Part shown: positions 48,026-61,860 of the stretch, piece after piece
How the letters are laid out: each line of letters opens with the position of its first letter
Numbering within the stretch: the first letter of the stretch is position 1
Source: Paralvinella palmiformis
Lineage: Eukaryota > Annelida > Polychaeta > Terebellida > Alvinellidae
Assembly: GCA_025642065.1 (NCBI GenBank)
Contig: JAODUP010000103.1
Coordinates: 431,001-495,000, forward strand
Length of the DNA stretch: 64,000 nucleotides
Reading direction: 5' to 3'
Notes under the pieces: generated by a model
Databases searched by the model: none
Seen by the model: the letters and a program-made list of their open reading frames with translations, nothing else
Told to the model about the DNA's origin: nothing
Made by a program: the position numbers and the translations under genes

Positions 48026-48707
48026 TTCGTCCATGGAGTATTGGCCAGAAACGCCTAAAACAGCTGCGTGGTGACGATCGTACAACGAACGAGCATCATA
48101 CTAGGGTGTGTTATTACGAAGAAGGTGTATTCGAATTAAGCGAACACGTCGTTTAGATACTAGCACCAGTTACGTATATACATCCAGACACGGGATTACA
48201 CCGATCAGTTTTCAACAACGTCGGTACTACGCCGGGTCATTAAATTACGGCTTTGTCATTTCAAATAATTAGGCTATAAAATTCTCTATCGTTTTACCGG
48301 ATATACTGACGGCTGCTGTTGTAGGTCATCCGACTGATGATATCGTTATGAAACGACACAGGGACCAGACGGAAAAACGATACCATCTAATTAGTCTTGC
48401 AGCTTGAACAAGATCCGCTCTTTGTTGAGTACAATACTGTTATTGCATACGAGGCCTCGTGGCCGGGATCTGACTGAACAAAACCCGCCATAACAGGCCG
48501 TATTTTGTTCCAGACAGAGTGTGCACGTTCAAACTTGTATTATATTGTACTTGATGGAATAGTTTATCTGAACAATGGAGTTTGGGACTCAAATCGTACG
48601 CTAACTATTGTATTAATCATCTCCGACTGTGGCCGTTAAGTAGCGTGAACGTTGGGTAAACGATCTTTAACATTGCGTGTGTTTATCGTTCGTTGTACTG
48701 GCGCACC

Positions 48708-48907
48708 GAGGGCGCCACCGTAGTCTAATTTGTAGCCTGTTGGACTACAGATCACACCCCCACCCGAGTTCGAACCTCGGCGTGGGCATATCTGAAGGTT
48801 GTTTCGTCTTTGACTTCGCTTCATTACCTTTGGAGGTCGCTCGGCCCATTCAGCCTACCATGTGCACAAAAGTGGCCGTAAAACATCAATCATTATCATT
48901 GTCATCA
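48708..48907 (+). mobile_element. tRNA-derived SINE, family 1
   Basis: It contains CCGTAGTCTAATTTGTAGCC, GAGTTCGAACCTCGGCGTGG, GTGCACAAAAGTGGCCGTAA, and an ATCATTATCATTGTCATC tail. Confidence 0.93.
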
Positions 48908-49006
48908 TCCGTACTGGTGTACTTCAAAACCCGTTCACCATCCTTGTGTTCATAATACATAGTACATTCCCTGACTGATCATTCACATTCGATGCTTACC
49001 ATTCGC

Positions 49007-49010
<4 letters not shown>

Positions 49011-49057
<47 letters not shown>
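49011..49057. repeat. (AT)n microsatellite
   Basis: Clean AT run of about 23 units. Confidence 0.96.
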
Positions 49058-49061
<4 letters not shown>

Positions 49062-49199
49062 CTTTTTCTAATTGCTTCATTAGGACCAAATCTGTATCAG
49101 ACCACTGTATTTGGCTCCATAAGCTGGACATATCGTGTGTAGTTGGGTTTTTTGGGGGAGGGTGCGTATATATTGATACCGTTACTTAGCCGTATTAAT

Positions 49200-50270
49200 G
49201 GAGATTTTCTCGTCACACAGACCCGTCATCCGTTATCTCATCCCATGAATATTACAGCAGTTGGAGATTGTTTTTCGCCAATTTTCGCCCCGACGACGAC
49301 GATGACGCGACGACGACGACGCGAGGAGAAAGAGGGGGGTGGAGGCTGTATTCGTCACCGAAAGTCTGACTAACGTCGTTTGCATGTCTGATAGACATCG
49401 AGGAAGTGATGTCGCCGAGATAAATCTCCGATTGCCTACAAATCTAATAACTCGAAGCTCGATGCACGCACACAATTTGCCCCCCCCCCCGCTCTCCGTC
49501 GCACCCCCGATCCCCGCACTCACACGCACAAACAGACACCTGTGAATAAGCTTAGGCGTAAAGTACACGCATTTCGCGCATCTTTGCCGCACGGCGCACG
49601 ACGAGAACGAGACGAGGGTTCCCAAATCCAGATGCATCCTTCGTCCAACCCGTTCCATGTCCTTTATAGCTTGTCTCCTCCGTCTGGGAGTCCCAACGAG
49701 CGGGACGCGAGACTCGACGGACGCTGAAACAGCGACTACATTCGATAAAGTGTGAAATTATTTCTGGCCCCACGAACCGCAGTCGGCGTGTGTGTGTGTG
49801 TGTGGGGGGGGGGGAAGGGTTCTCTCTATCTATCTCTCTATCGCCCTTGGTGGGTTCCCTATTATGATACCTCTCCCGAGCTTAACGTCGTCATCAGTCA
49901 TCCGATAGCGGAGCGACGGAGTTGAGGTGTCGGCGTCGATTTAGGCGGCGCCCCAACTCGGGCCGGTTAATACGAATAGTGCGGGGCATGGAAATATTCG
50001 AAATATGGAAGTCGGCCGAGCGCTCATGAATAATAACAAACGATATCTGGGACGTGTTGGCTGCGGACGGCTGGGAGGCGGACGGACGCCGACCATCTGG
50101 AGCCGATGCAATTTGATTTTCTCGTCATTAGGGTTAGTTAGGGCTACGCGCTGCTGGGAGACACCTGAGGGAATGGCTGGACGGTGAATAATTCACGTCG
50201 TTGCCGAATTGTCGGGCTGACGATATATGTAATATTGATGGTCGGCCGAGAGGGGTCGACTCGGTAATGA
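49200..50270. other. CpG-rich block with CGA-rich and poly-C stretches
   Basis: It contains a run of CGACGA-type words at 49290-49325, a C run at 49481-49490 and a GT-plus-G run at 49789-49815. No coding signal beyond chance frames. Confidence 0.4.
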
Positions 50271-50518
50271 GGCGAATTACTGATGGTTATTAAGTTGTGT
50301 GAAAAAAAATTGTCGCGAACGAAGAGTGGGAGTGGGTGGGGGGGGGGGGTTGGCACCAGTCTAGGTGTGTGACTCCGTCGTCGGTCGGTTAATTAAGATT
50401 GCGGAATACATACGGGTAGATGTGCTGCGGTTTCTGTGTGCGTGTGAGGGGGGGGGGATGTCGGGTGACAGGAGTGTTCAGATAGGTATCATACGGGGCG
50501 TTTGTGCGTAAATATCTG

Positions 50519-50577
<59 letters not shown>

Positions 50578-51094
50578 TGCCAATGCAGGCTCAGGCACTG
50601 GCACAGAGATTTATGAGTGCTGAATATAATCTCTGGGTTATTCATCGGGAAATATTTCAATCAGGTGCCTTTCAGGTGCCTTTCAATCAGGTAACTTTTC
50701 AGCAGGAAGTCTGTAACATACAGTACAATAACAGTCGAGCTACGTGAACAATCGCGTTGAAAGAGAAATGTTATATAGTTTGATTGGCAGAACCGTCATG
50801 CAACTCTCTCTCGCTCTCTCTCTCTCTCGCCTCCCTCCCCCTCCCCCTCTGTCTCTACCTGGAGTTTGTGCTTATTCACTTCATCCATGCGTGTCTGTGT
50901 GCATTCGTGTAACTTTAATTTTCCGGGTGTGCATGATTCTGGACAAATGGCGAGTGAATTATTATTGGTGTGGAGTTAAATTTAGACAAATGACCGTTAA
51001 TTGAGGATAATAGAAAATACTCGTCCATCATTCAACAATCAATCTAGCCACAGGTTTGTGTGTCCTGAGTCTATTGTAACAGTAAAGCTAACGG

Positions 51095-51455
51095 CTAGAG
51101 AGGCACACATTTGGCCAATATCATAGACCTCAATCACGACTAGAGAGGCACAAATCTGACCAATATCATAGACCTCAATCACGACTAGAGAGGCACAAAT
51201 CTGACCAATATCATAGACCTCAATCACAGTTAGATAGGCACAAATCTGATCAATATCATAGACCTCAATCACGGCTAGAGAGGCACAAATCTGCTCGATA
51301 TCGTGGACCTCAATCACATCTACAGGGGTACAAATCTGGCCAATATCATGGACCTCCATCACGGCTAGAGAGGCACAAATCTGGTCAATATCATGGACCT
51401 CAATCACATCTACAGGGGTACAAATCTGGCCAATATCATGGACCTCAATCAGGTT
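51095..51455 (-). repeat. 45-base minisatellite, about 8 units, open on the minus strand
   Basis: Units begin at 51095, 51140, 51185, 51230, 51275, 51320, 51365 and 51410, exactly 45 apart. The minus strand encodes 15-residue repeats of the form IEVYDIGQICASLVV in one uninterrupted frame. Two unit types (CTAGAGAGGC and CTACAGGGGT) alternate at the right end, showing a 90-base higher order. A start and a short leader exist, but there is no signal peptide or known domain, so I class it as a repeat. Confidence 0.93.
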
Positions 51456-51479
51456 GACAGATGTCGATTTGGAAGGGCT

Positions 51480-52340
51480 AGATAACAGCCCTACATCACC
51501 GCGACATCAGTGTTCCAACCCCAACCCCCAACCCCCTCCCCGGGTCCTCCACCGAATCCCCGGCTTGGCGCTCCAATACCACGATCCAGAAACGTCTTCC
51601 GGATGCCACCTCCTCCCCTAACCGGACCCAGTAGCGCGCCGATCCGGTTTCATTAGGCGTCACGCCGCTAACTAGCCGTGTAGCATCGGACTGATTAGAA
51701 TCCTAACCGGATCCAATTTGTCTTCTCATCTCTCCAGACAAATTGCTACCTCGCCGAGTAGACTCGTCTAATTCGTGGAACGTAATTCGCTTTTGAAAAG
51801 AAAAAAAAACACCCACATCATTCTCCCGGTAGGGAGTGCTCGTAAGGACGCGCTACTTCCGCGCGTACGGAGCTCAAACCCGGTTAAACGGGGCCGAGTC
51901 GGAGGGAACTTTCTCGGCGTTTTGGTACGCGTTGTACAGAATCTCGATGTTTGGTCAAGATCCCGACGGTAATAGGAAACGATTGCCAGCTTTCGACCGG
52001 TCGGTTGGCGATAGATCCCGGGGGCGACCAGACGTCGAGGTGTGCCCGGGCCGAAGATGGATAATTAGCAAATCGGGGGGGGGGGGTTCGTTTCGGCCGA
52101 GACAGATCGGCCGAGACAGATCGGCCTCGAAGTACTTCGTTCACCTGGTGAGTGTCCTGTTCTTCGCCCCTTCGGTACGCCCGGATGCCGCATGGTGCCC
52201 GGATTGTTGTAGGAGCGGCTAGCCCGGCGGGCACGGGCACGTTGTTATCGGTGTCCAGTGGGCGCTATTAACGGCAGGCGGCCAAATTGGCCAAATCATT
52301 ATCGACAGGAGACGGCTGCCGAGAGAAATGTGTCGCTCTG
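51480..52340. other. CpG-rich block with tandem GGCCGAGACAGATC duplicate
   Basis: It is GC-rich unique DNA. TCGGCCGAGACAGA is duplicated at about 52094-52123, and a G run precedes it (52075-52086). No domain is seen in the frames. Confidence 0.4.
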
Positions 52341-52520
52341 ACAGGAAAGTAATTATCCAACAACGACGCCGGGATCAGTGGTCTCTGGACATAGATACCC
52401 GAGAGGGGAGGAGAGGGATTCGGGGGACACGAGGTGAGGGCGAGGGAGACACGCAGAAATAAAGATAGATAGGATAGTTAGACAGAGACGAGATAAATGA
52501 TGAGATAAAAACTGATGTTT

Positions 52521-52523
<3 letters not shown>

Positions 52524-52586
<63 letters not shown>

Positions 52587-52587
52587 A
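52524..52587. repeat. (AT)n(AG)n compound microsatellite
   Basis: AT run then AG run, the same order as at 42832 and 43248. Confidence 0.96.
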
Positions 52588-54043
52588 TTATAGAAGCGGT
52601 GCCAAATGAAGGGTATATGACCTTATTCAGAAATGTTTACCCCGTCTTGTGCTCATTATGCGGGATATTTCTTTGTGGCCAGTGAGAAGTGCGAAAAGCT
52701 CGTCACGACGAACTGCCTTCGGGGGTCTCCGGAGCATAAAGCTCTCGTATATCAACCGGATAAAGGTGTGAATATTTTAGGCCATTAAATAAAATGAGTA
52801 CTTGTTAGATACAGGTGTCAATATATGGATTCAAATAATATCACCTGTTATCATAACATAGCGATTATTGTGTGGTAGTTAGCCATGTTGGATCCAGGTA
52901 AACCCTCGTAGACATCTAGTACACGAGCAAGTTAAAACAGTATTTGTAAAATGTTAATATATAGAACGGCAATTCCGCCATAGCGGTCTGCTAAAGAGCC
53001 GATGTAAATTGTTATAATAGTGACGAGTAGGTCATAGTATTTATTGGATTTGTATGTTTATCAGGTATTTGACCCTCCAGCAAATATCACAAGGCATATT
53101 ATGCTGCAGTTGAGAAAGTTCCGTTTTCTATACGTGGAGACCATATTTCACGGTCCCTGCATTCAAGAAAAGTTGATCTAGAGCTGTATAATCCATGTAC
53201 TATTTGCGTCTTTGGAGGCACGCCGTTTAGGTGTCTGGCCTGGTTATCCAGCATTTAAATGACTGTAGCAGGCACAGTACGCTCTTAAAGCATTATAAGT
53301 ACTCCTGACTCAGGAATAGAAACACTGCATCGCATCTCGAGCGGTGGCATTGGACACAGTTCGCGCGGTTGGTGTGTTTTACATAACAAGTTTACTTGTA
53401 TATATAATTCACCTTGGTTGTATGTGGGAATAGATTTATCTTTCCTAGGTCCAGTTATGTCCAGTTTGTACTATGACATTCAAGATTAGCTCTAATCTGC
53501 TTGTCATAAATAACATTTAAGAACTACAATAGTTAGAATAGCATAAATTAGGTCAGGTTTGAAAATGATAGCATAGTTCAAACAGGACGGAAGCTATGAC
53601 GCGCTATTACGGTCTGCTTCAGCGCAGATGTCAGTCTTTTAATAGTAATTAAGATAAACAGTTTTAATAGTAGTCGCTTCATGACGCCTTCCCGTTGTAA
53701 AAACTGATCTTTGAAGACAGTGACAATTGGGTTATACGGTTTATGTAGTATTGCTTTGAAGAAAGATACAGCAATTGAAAAATAGCTATAAATAGGGCTG
53801 CTTAGATAATTAAGCTAAACATTCTCACTACTGCCGTGATCTGACTTGGGTGTTTTACACCCAAACTCCACGGCTATAGGTGATTCGTATTTTGATTTTG
53901 CTTGGCGGCTTAGGGACTGGTGAGACATTACACATGTCTCAGCAAGAAAAGTCGCCACTCTGGATTCAGTCCCCTGAAGAAACGTCCAGAGTTTGAATTC
54001 ACGGTTCGAGATTCTCTGTGCCTGTGCCTTATTATACACAGCT

Positions 54044-54047
<4 letters not shown>

Positions 54048-54108
<61 letters not shown>

Positions 54109-54110
54109 AG

Positions 54111-54191
<81 letters not shown>

Positions 54192-54212
54192 CACACTAAC
54201 ACACTAACACAC
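54048..54212. repeat. Long (AC)n microsatellite with ACACTA units
   Basis: About 140 bases of AC with one ATACACAGAT break, then four ACACTA units. Long poly-Thr-His and Cys-Val frames are artefacts. Confidence 0.97.
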
Positions 54213-54734
54213 TCTCTCGCTAACTCTCCAGTGTAGGTAATTATTGTATATATCCACGCAGACCCAGTAAAAAGTGACTCTCTAAATGTAAACATAGATA
54301 CAATATCTAGAATGCGTTATTCCAGAAAATACATCGAGTAAAAAAAAACAGTAACAAGTTCAACATAAATTGCAGCAATCTGAAGGTGACAAGCGTATAT
54401 TTATTTTGTCTTCTTTTTCTCAAAAAATTCGAATTGTACAATTTCTCGGGAATGTGTTAAGACCAAAAAATTTCCAAATCTGATCCGGAATTATACTAGA
54501 CGTCACTTCTTAGGCACGCCCAAACCACCTTGATATCAATAAGGTGCACTTGCTGATAATATCGGTTGTGTTATATGTTAAACATATTTCGTTAAAACAG
54601 ATAATCAAAGGCTAATAAGGGTAGCGATTCCTCTATCCATAATTGCGGGAATCTCGGCTTCAAATTCTATAAATTAATCCAGTTTTTGTGTAGCTTTAAG
54701 AGTGTGTACTGTGTCCACCATTATTTTTCTAATC

Positions 54735-55040
54735 TCTCTCTGTGTCTGTGTGTGTGGGTGGGTGTGCCCCTCCCACCCTCTCCCACCCTCTCTCTCTCTC
54801 TCTCTGTGTGTGTGTACTCCTCCATGCATCTCCCCCCTATCTGTCTGCCTGTCTCTTTTCCTCTCGAATTATTCCTCTCCTTCTCTCCCCTTCTCTCTCC
54901 TTCTCTCCCTCTCTCTCCCTCTATCACTTTCACTTTCCCTCTTCCTGTTTCCCACTGGTCCCTCTCTTTGTCTCTTGCTCTGTCTGTCCCTCCATTCTTC
55001 CGTGCGTGTGTGAGTGCGTGCGTGTGTGTTTATGCGCGCG
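54735..55040. repeat. CT-rich low-complexity sequence
   Basis: Degenerate CTCT, CCCTCTC and CTTTC words, with frames rich in Ser and Leu. No gene. Confidence 0.85.
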
Positions 55041-55404
55041 CACCGGTGTGCATCCACTTTGGTGACGAATGACAAACATGCACGTACCCAGGGACGCACG
55101 CACATCACAGTTCAATTTGAAAAGACTCGAAGCTGCCATTAGTTTGATCAATATCGTGTTATCTGACTTCCTGTAAACATTAATCCTTCTGTAGTATGAA
55201 GGAAGTGTTCACGTTTAATAGTCATCTAGCACTGAACGCCACACACAGGCGGCGCTAGTCGAAGTCACTTCTTTATAAAGGAATCTTCTTAAATGGGGAG
55301 TAATACTTCACGTGCTACGCTCTTATTGATCACTACACACATAGGGACGCGCGCGACCGTGTAGCCTCTCTCACGTACATTCCCAAACACCCCCACATAC
55401 ACCC

Positions 55405-55442
<38 letters not shown>

Positions 55443-55479
55443 CACGCATATGTACACACACGCACATATTCACACACAT

Positions 55480-55530
<51 letters not shown>

Positions 55531-55540
55531 CAGAGAGAGA
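55405..55540. repeat. (AT)n, (AC)n, (AT)n, (AG)n compound repeat
   Basis: Same four-part order as 36588-36771 but less regular. Confidence 0.9.
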
Positions 55541-55911
55541 GATAGAAATATTTCACACACTGATGACCAGATCCCAGACAAATGAACACACCACTAGTCC
55601 CCCCCCCCTTCACCCATCCAGTAACACATGGCTAATTTAGGGTAATATTTTCAGTACATCATATGTTAGCTTTCCTCTATCAGACTGGCCTGAAATAGCT
55701 AAAAATCGATGACTAACAGAGGATAGGACGTTATGTTTTGATACTAGCCAGTAGATAACATTAGTATTGATACTAATAGACTGACTGACATCAAATGTGG
55801 ATATATATGGATAGACATGAACTCATCGCCGTCGAGACATACACAGGCAAGTATTCAGATACAAAGTCAGACAAATATATATACACGTACAGGTAAGCAT
55901 TTACATGTAGA

Positions 55912-55914
<3 letters not shown>

Positions 55915-55975
<61 letters not shown>

Positions 55976-56015
55976 CGACAGACAGACAGACAGACATATA
56001 GACGGACAAACAGAC
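55915..56015. repeat. (AT)n followed by (GACA)n
   Basis: AT run with one TT phase break, then CAGACAGACAGACA and ATAGACGG variants. Confidence 0.93.
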
Positions 56016-56756
56016 AGACAGACTTACATACAAACATATACGCGCGCACACACACTCACGCACGCATGCACGAACATACCGTATCACCCAGTGTATTTAT
56101 TACAACGCTCTTACATGTAAAACGGCCACGATCCAGGAACAGCTATGAATGACATCGGCACAAACAGACCCCCCCCACCACTATTCTCCGATTGTTCGAC
56201 CATTACAAGAGAACTGGAACAAGTCTGACACTGACGTGATTGGGTCTGTGCATGCCATCATCTGACAAATCAACCGACACGTGTAAACAGCCGCCGAAAC
56301 CCCTCCACAACAGTCTCCAGAAAGAATGCCACTTGATTATTCGACTCCGAGTGCGGGCAGATTTCTGCGTAAGGGACACTTTCGGTTTTTCAATTAAATC
56401 CGGAAGCCTAAAACTGGCTAGCAGGGCGTCATAAATCAGCTTTCTCGAAATACAGCTCTTCGTTTACCTTTGAAGACGAGAAAGTTTTCTAATTAAGGGT
56501 GGATCGTGTTTAGAGCGTATTGGTTCATCGACCAGATCGGCGTCATATGGTTGTTTTGTTAGAGATGCGCTAAATATTCAGACATTTTAATATCTCAGCG
56601 GCCGATTTACAGGACAACATTTGATGCTTACGACCTTCTGTAGATTCGAGCTCTGTTATTTTCACATAATACAGTGTCATTTTTCCATATCTACGGTGTT
56701 ACGGGCAACAGAAGAACGTCGTCTTATACAAGTGATCGCCTTCTCCATTTCCAAAC

Positions 56757-56787
<31 letters not shown>

Positions 56788-57059
56788 TAGATTCGAATAG
56801 GAATTCTTCTGTAAATAAATTCAAATGCCCTGTACGATAAAATAATAGAGTGGTAGAAATATAAAGAAATGATACTACAAATTATACAAAATATAAATGT
56901 ATACTTCATTTATCAATTAAACTAAAATTACCACAATCAAAGTAAAGTAGCTTTATAGGTTTGAATAAAGTTACATAATAATACAAGTATGCCACCATTC
57001 GATAGTGAAAGGCATACCCGGTCGTGTTATAAATATAATACGATAGCATTGATTATACG

Positions 57060-57243
57060 TGGGACGCCTCCGTGGTCTAACTGGTAGCGCGTTGGATCAC
57101 AGAGCACTACCATTTGAGTTCGAATCTCGGCGTGGGCATATCTGAGGGATGTTTCAGCTCTGACTTCGGTTCGTTACCTGTGGAGGTCGCTCGGCCTATT
57201 TAGCCTACCATGTGAACAAAAGTGGCCGTAAAACATCAATCCT
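57060..57243 (+). mobile_element. tRNA-derived SINE, family 1
   Basis: One of the least diverged copies: GCCTCCGTGGTCTAACTGGT, GAGTTCGAATCTCGGCGTGG, GAGGTCGCTCGGCCTATTTA, AAAGTGGCCGTAAAACATCA. Confidence 0.94.
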
Positions 57244-57756
57244 CAACCTCACCAATGATTACACGTACAACAGGTAATATAGGCACTTGATCAGGAATTC
57301 AAGTTTTAAACTGTTTGAAGTTCAAGTCTTTTGTGGATTTGCTGCTCAATGTGGTTTCGAAATAATTCGCTTCCATTACCGAATAACCAAATCAGCGGCG
57401 CTGTTGGGGGGGTCTGTGATAAACGGAATGAACTGTTCAAGGTTGCCGAATGTATTTACAATACATTTGGTCAATAAACTACGATTAGTCAGTTGAAATA
57501 TTGTATACATCCATAATTGCAGGTGAGCAAAGCCTGTCGATATAGGACCTACTCCACTATCAAATCAGAATGGCACCTACATCTAATACATCCCCACTCT
57601 AAAACCTGCACACTACTCATGAATTATGAGAAGACTAGGAGTTTGTGAGAAGACTAGGAGCAGGTGAATGCGTTATGCAAGTGGATGACCGTTTTATCAA
57701 GGCCCGGTAAACGGACACACACTAGTTGATCACTGTCTTACCAGCTGGGCAGTATA

Positions 57757-57828
57757 ACACACACACACACACGCGCGCACACACACACACATACGCACGC
57801 ACACACGCACACACTCACACACATACAT

Positions 57829-57875
<47 letters not shown>

Positions 57876-57907
57876 ATACACACACACACATATATATATA
57901 TACACAC

Positions 57908-57970
<63 letters not shown>
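57757..57970. repeat. Compound AC/AT/AC/AT/AG microsatellite
   Basis: AC-rich start with ACGC, then AT, a short AC, AT, and an AG run of about 30 units. Confidence 0.96.
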
Positions 57971-57981
<11 letters not shown>

Positions 57982-59047
57982 TTAATAAATTTTACAATTT
58001 ACCTGAAATATGACATTATATTCATATGATACGCACAGTCATTATTCCGAATATTTAGCTTAAAGCTCAAAATAAAAGCATTTGATTTAATACTTACACG
58101 TTAAAAATCAAGCAATGAACACAGAAACCACATTGACAATTAGGTTTTAATTTCCATAAAACAATCTTTAAACCCATTCAATGTATTTTTCTTTTTTTTA
58201 ATCATTTAGCAGGACATATTCAGCTATGATCACAATAATATTAAATATGAGCATTATCAGTCAACAGCGTATCGCATCGTTATCTATCCAATGTTTCTGA
58301 TATAATAGCAAAATGCGGTGAGGAACTATTCTCATTATAAACCAGTAATACCGTACACGGACGGCCTATCCATAACATAAGGAGTCCTTCTAGGCTGTTA
58401 TATAAATGATGCGCAGTGAGCTGTTGACGGCACCGGGCCACCGACCCCGATCGTTTATGGCAAGTACGGCAAGGGCGCATGCGTGGGTGGCCGGAACTAC
58501 GGCCACGCTAGAACCAGATGGAACCGAATGACGATTGCCTTGCGGGGTAAGGTTACTCGTAGCCCTTCTGGCACCAATGTGCCGTAACAAATTAACCTGA
58601 ACATTATTCAAGTAAAGACAATCGACGCCACGCTGATGGGTACAGCGGTTACACCAAGTCACCCCCCTCCCGTCCCCCCGGGAGAAACATTCAAATTTAA
58701 AGAGCCATTTTTATTCTCATCGAGGTGGAAATGCCAACGTACGGCACTTTAGTCGTTCTAAAGGCTCGGAGAATAAAATATTCAACATCTCCTATCTGGA
58801 GTCGGCTACTTGTTACAGGACAGGACATAATTAGAAATGTAGATGGACACATTTCGTCCTTGAACCGTTGAACTTTGTTATAAACGATTGGACTATTAAA
58901 TGAGCAATCCATATATATATATATATATATGTGAGCGTGTGCGTTTGTGCGTGTGTGTACAACACTGGTGTGATAGTGTGTTTTAACGTGTGTGTGAGTG
59001 TGACAGTGTGTGTGTGGACTTGCTTGTTTACACGCTAGTATATTCTC

Positions 59048-59086
<39 letters not shown>

Positions 59087-59605
59087 CAGTGTCTGTTAAC
59101 TTGCTACCATTGCCCCATATTAGGGTATTAGGTAAGTATTATTAATTTGATACTACGAATGTCACGATGAACGACTAAAGCAGTTTATTTTCTATGGTTT
59201 GTTTACATCATTTGTTTTTGTGTGTTTCTGTGAAAGTGTACGTGTGTGCGTTTGTAGAATCTAGTACTTTCACTGTTAGATTACATTCTTATTTAACAGT
59301 TATGCAGAAGAAGGAAGATGACGTCATGGATTAATCTCTAAATGTAAACAACTCTAAGATAGATTAATTATTAACAGCTAGTGTCATTATTTCGCTATAA
59401 TCGTTTATTACGGGACAATCTCACTACCGGTGATGATCCACTTACGTGTGATAAATTATTGTTATTAGCTAAGATAATTGTGATGATGATGATCTTGGGG
59501 TTGTGGCCAGAAATTTATGACTTCTCTATGATTCGTAGAACGTTGTTATTGAGGCAGAAGGCGCTTGAACATTTAAAACTTCGAATTGTCACGATAATCA
59601 GTTGA

Positions 59606-59803
59606 TGGTGATGATGATGAACATGATTGATGTTTTGTGGTCACTTTTGTGCACATGGTTGGTTAAATGGGCCGATCCAGGTCCAAAGTTAATGAAGCGA
59701 AGTCAAAGATGAAACACCCCTCAGATATGCTCATGCCAAGATTCGAACTCAGGTGGGAATGATCTGTGGTCCAACACCCTACCAGTTACACCACGGAGGC
59801 GTA
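59606..59803 (-). mobile_element. tRNA-derived SINE, family 1
   Basis: Full-length layout on the minus strand. The tail carries (CATCAT) from 59606 and the head ends with CGCCTCCGTGGTGTAACTGG. Confidence 0.9.
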
Positions 59804-59814
59804 TACCACGATGA

Positions 59815-59970
59815 TCAGTTGAGTGGAGTTGTTTAGTAGAGTTGCGCTGGTTATACCTGGAAGAGGTGAGAAGGCATAGGGAAGAAAACAAATGCCACAA
59901 ACAAACGGATTTGAACTTGCAATCTGGAAGTTTATGGAGCAGCGCTATAGCTACTGCGCTGTTGTGGCGA
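59815..59970 (-). mobile_element. Diverged tRNA SINE, family 4-like
   Basis: It lies directly beside the previous SINE. On the minus strand: TAGCTATAGCGCTGCTCC, GCAAGTTCAAATCCGTTTG, TTCCAGGTATAACCAGCGC. The GAGT tail is almost lost. Confidence 0.6.
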
Positions 59971-60179
59971 CCTTGACCTTGGCAGATGATTACAGCTTTA
60001 TGTAATTCGGTTTCAGTCACTTATTGGACTCTGAGTAAAAACTTGTAATATTTTTGACTGATGCAATGATTAATAATTTTCAACCTTGCATAATTTTTTG
60101 AATGAATATACAGAGATAAAATAAAACGGTGTGCTTGAGTTATTTGTTGTGAGATTATTAGCTGGATTCTTTTCGCTTT

Positions 60180-60180
60180 G

Positions 60181-60225
<45 letters not shown>

Positions 60226-60226
60226 C
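60180..60226. repeat. (TCA)n trinucleotide repeat
   Basis: About 15 TCA units. The poly-Asp and poly-Met frames are artefacts. Confidence 0.97.
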
Positions 60227-60379
60227 ACACAGAACTGATGTCCAAAGATGTTTAGCATCAGTGACATCGATGATGTTTAGCGTCATATTGAAACCGATAA
60301 ATGACCTTGGAACGAAATCATTCTTTGTAGGTAGATATATTTCTGAAACAAAGCACACACTCATACTGTCATATTGAGG

Positions 60380-60785
60380 CGTTTTCTAACCAAACATCGG
60401 ATTTCGCTCCAGGAAAGTCTATCCCCTTAGACTATATTCCCCGCCCGAAGCTTTTCTCTTTGTGTTCGTTCATTAATAAACCACCGTATACGGACTAAAA
60501 TCCCGTTTTCAGCTCGGGACTCATCCAAATTTCAGACGCGGCGACTTCGATAGGAATCAGCCGCAAACGGCTTATGGCGAACGGTTACGTCAATGGAACG
60601 GTCCACGATATGCTAAACGCGTTCCATTATGAGAGCTGACGTTGACGAGTTGCGATAGAGAACCCGTCGGCTGTTGGGAAGCGCAAAAATCTATAGCATC
60701 AGTCGAGATAAGATACCGCTCGTGTCTGGTCTTCGATTTGGGTCTAGGACCGTGAAACGACGACGCCGAGGACCAGCGCCTCGAC
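60380..60785. other. CpG-rich block upstream of a SINE
   Basis: Unique, CG-dense sequence with no domain in any frame. Confidence 0.35.
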
Positions 60786-60792
60786 GGATCTC

Positions 60793-61000
60793 GGGGGGCT
60801 CCTCTGCCGTCTAACGGTAGCGTGTTGGACCGCAGATCACCGCCACCTGAATTCGAATATCGGCTTGGACATATCTGATGAGTGTTTCATCTTTCACTTC
60901 GCTTCTATACCTTCGGAGGTCGCTCGGCCCATTTAGCCTACCGTGCGCACAAAAGTGGCCGTAAAACATCAATCATCGTCATCATCATCATCATCTGGAC
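60793..61000 (+). mobile_element. tRNA-derived SINE, family 1
   Basis: Head with GCCGTCTAACGGTAGCGTG, diverged B-box (GAATTCGAATATC), intact body GAGGTCGCTCGGCCCATTTA and AAAGTGGCCGTAAAACATCA, and a (CATCAT)n tail. Confidence 0.93.
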
Positions 61001-61539
61001 GAATCTCAGAGAAGCCGCCGGTCGAAACAGCGTCGCCATGGACGCCACCCCGGATCATGGTGTTCATCCAACGGGGATACACCACCCGCGTCTACCATAA
61101 TAAATAAATAAATGCAAAACTGGGTAAGCGTTCGGGACACAACGTATCCGGATCGGCTAATAGCTTGGCTTTAACGTGGCACGTATTAAGTGCAGTGTTA
61201 TATCAATACAAACCAATTTAGCGCTAATTATCGACGCCGACCTCCCCACCGCCTCTGACATTACGATACTGACGACAACGTAGAGATGGTCTATGTTTAA
61301 TGTATGGTCGACAAACGGGATGCGGCGTCATCCAAGTCTACGGGAGTCCGCGTCTCTTCCCAGCCCCCGCTTCTCCCCTCCCACGATCCGTAGTCGGTGG
61401 CTAATTTTAGCCATTTACTTAGCGTAGCTCGGCTGTACGATTAGAGTAATCGGTTACCTAAACGTCGGCGTTGTTTGTTGGTTTGTCGACGCGCTCGGTT
61501 CGGGATCAGTCGACGACGGACTTGGTTGGAAGTCGTCAT

Positions 61540-61860
<321 letters not shown>

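Noticed and set aside
49233..49658. 141-codon minus-strand frame
   Set aside because: It runs through low-complexity CGA and poly-C stretches and matches nothing I know.
51095..51455. Possible CRISPR array
   Set aside because: The whole 45-base unit is repeated with no unique spacers, and the DNA is animal.
54048..54200. Long poly-Thr-His and poly-Cys-Val reading frames
   Set aside because: They follow directly from (AC)n; the same applies at 7847, 15592, 19202, 36588 and 61749.
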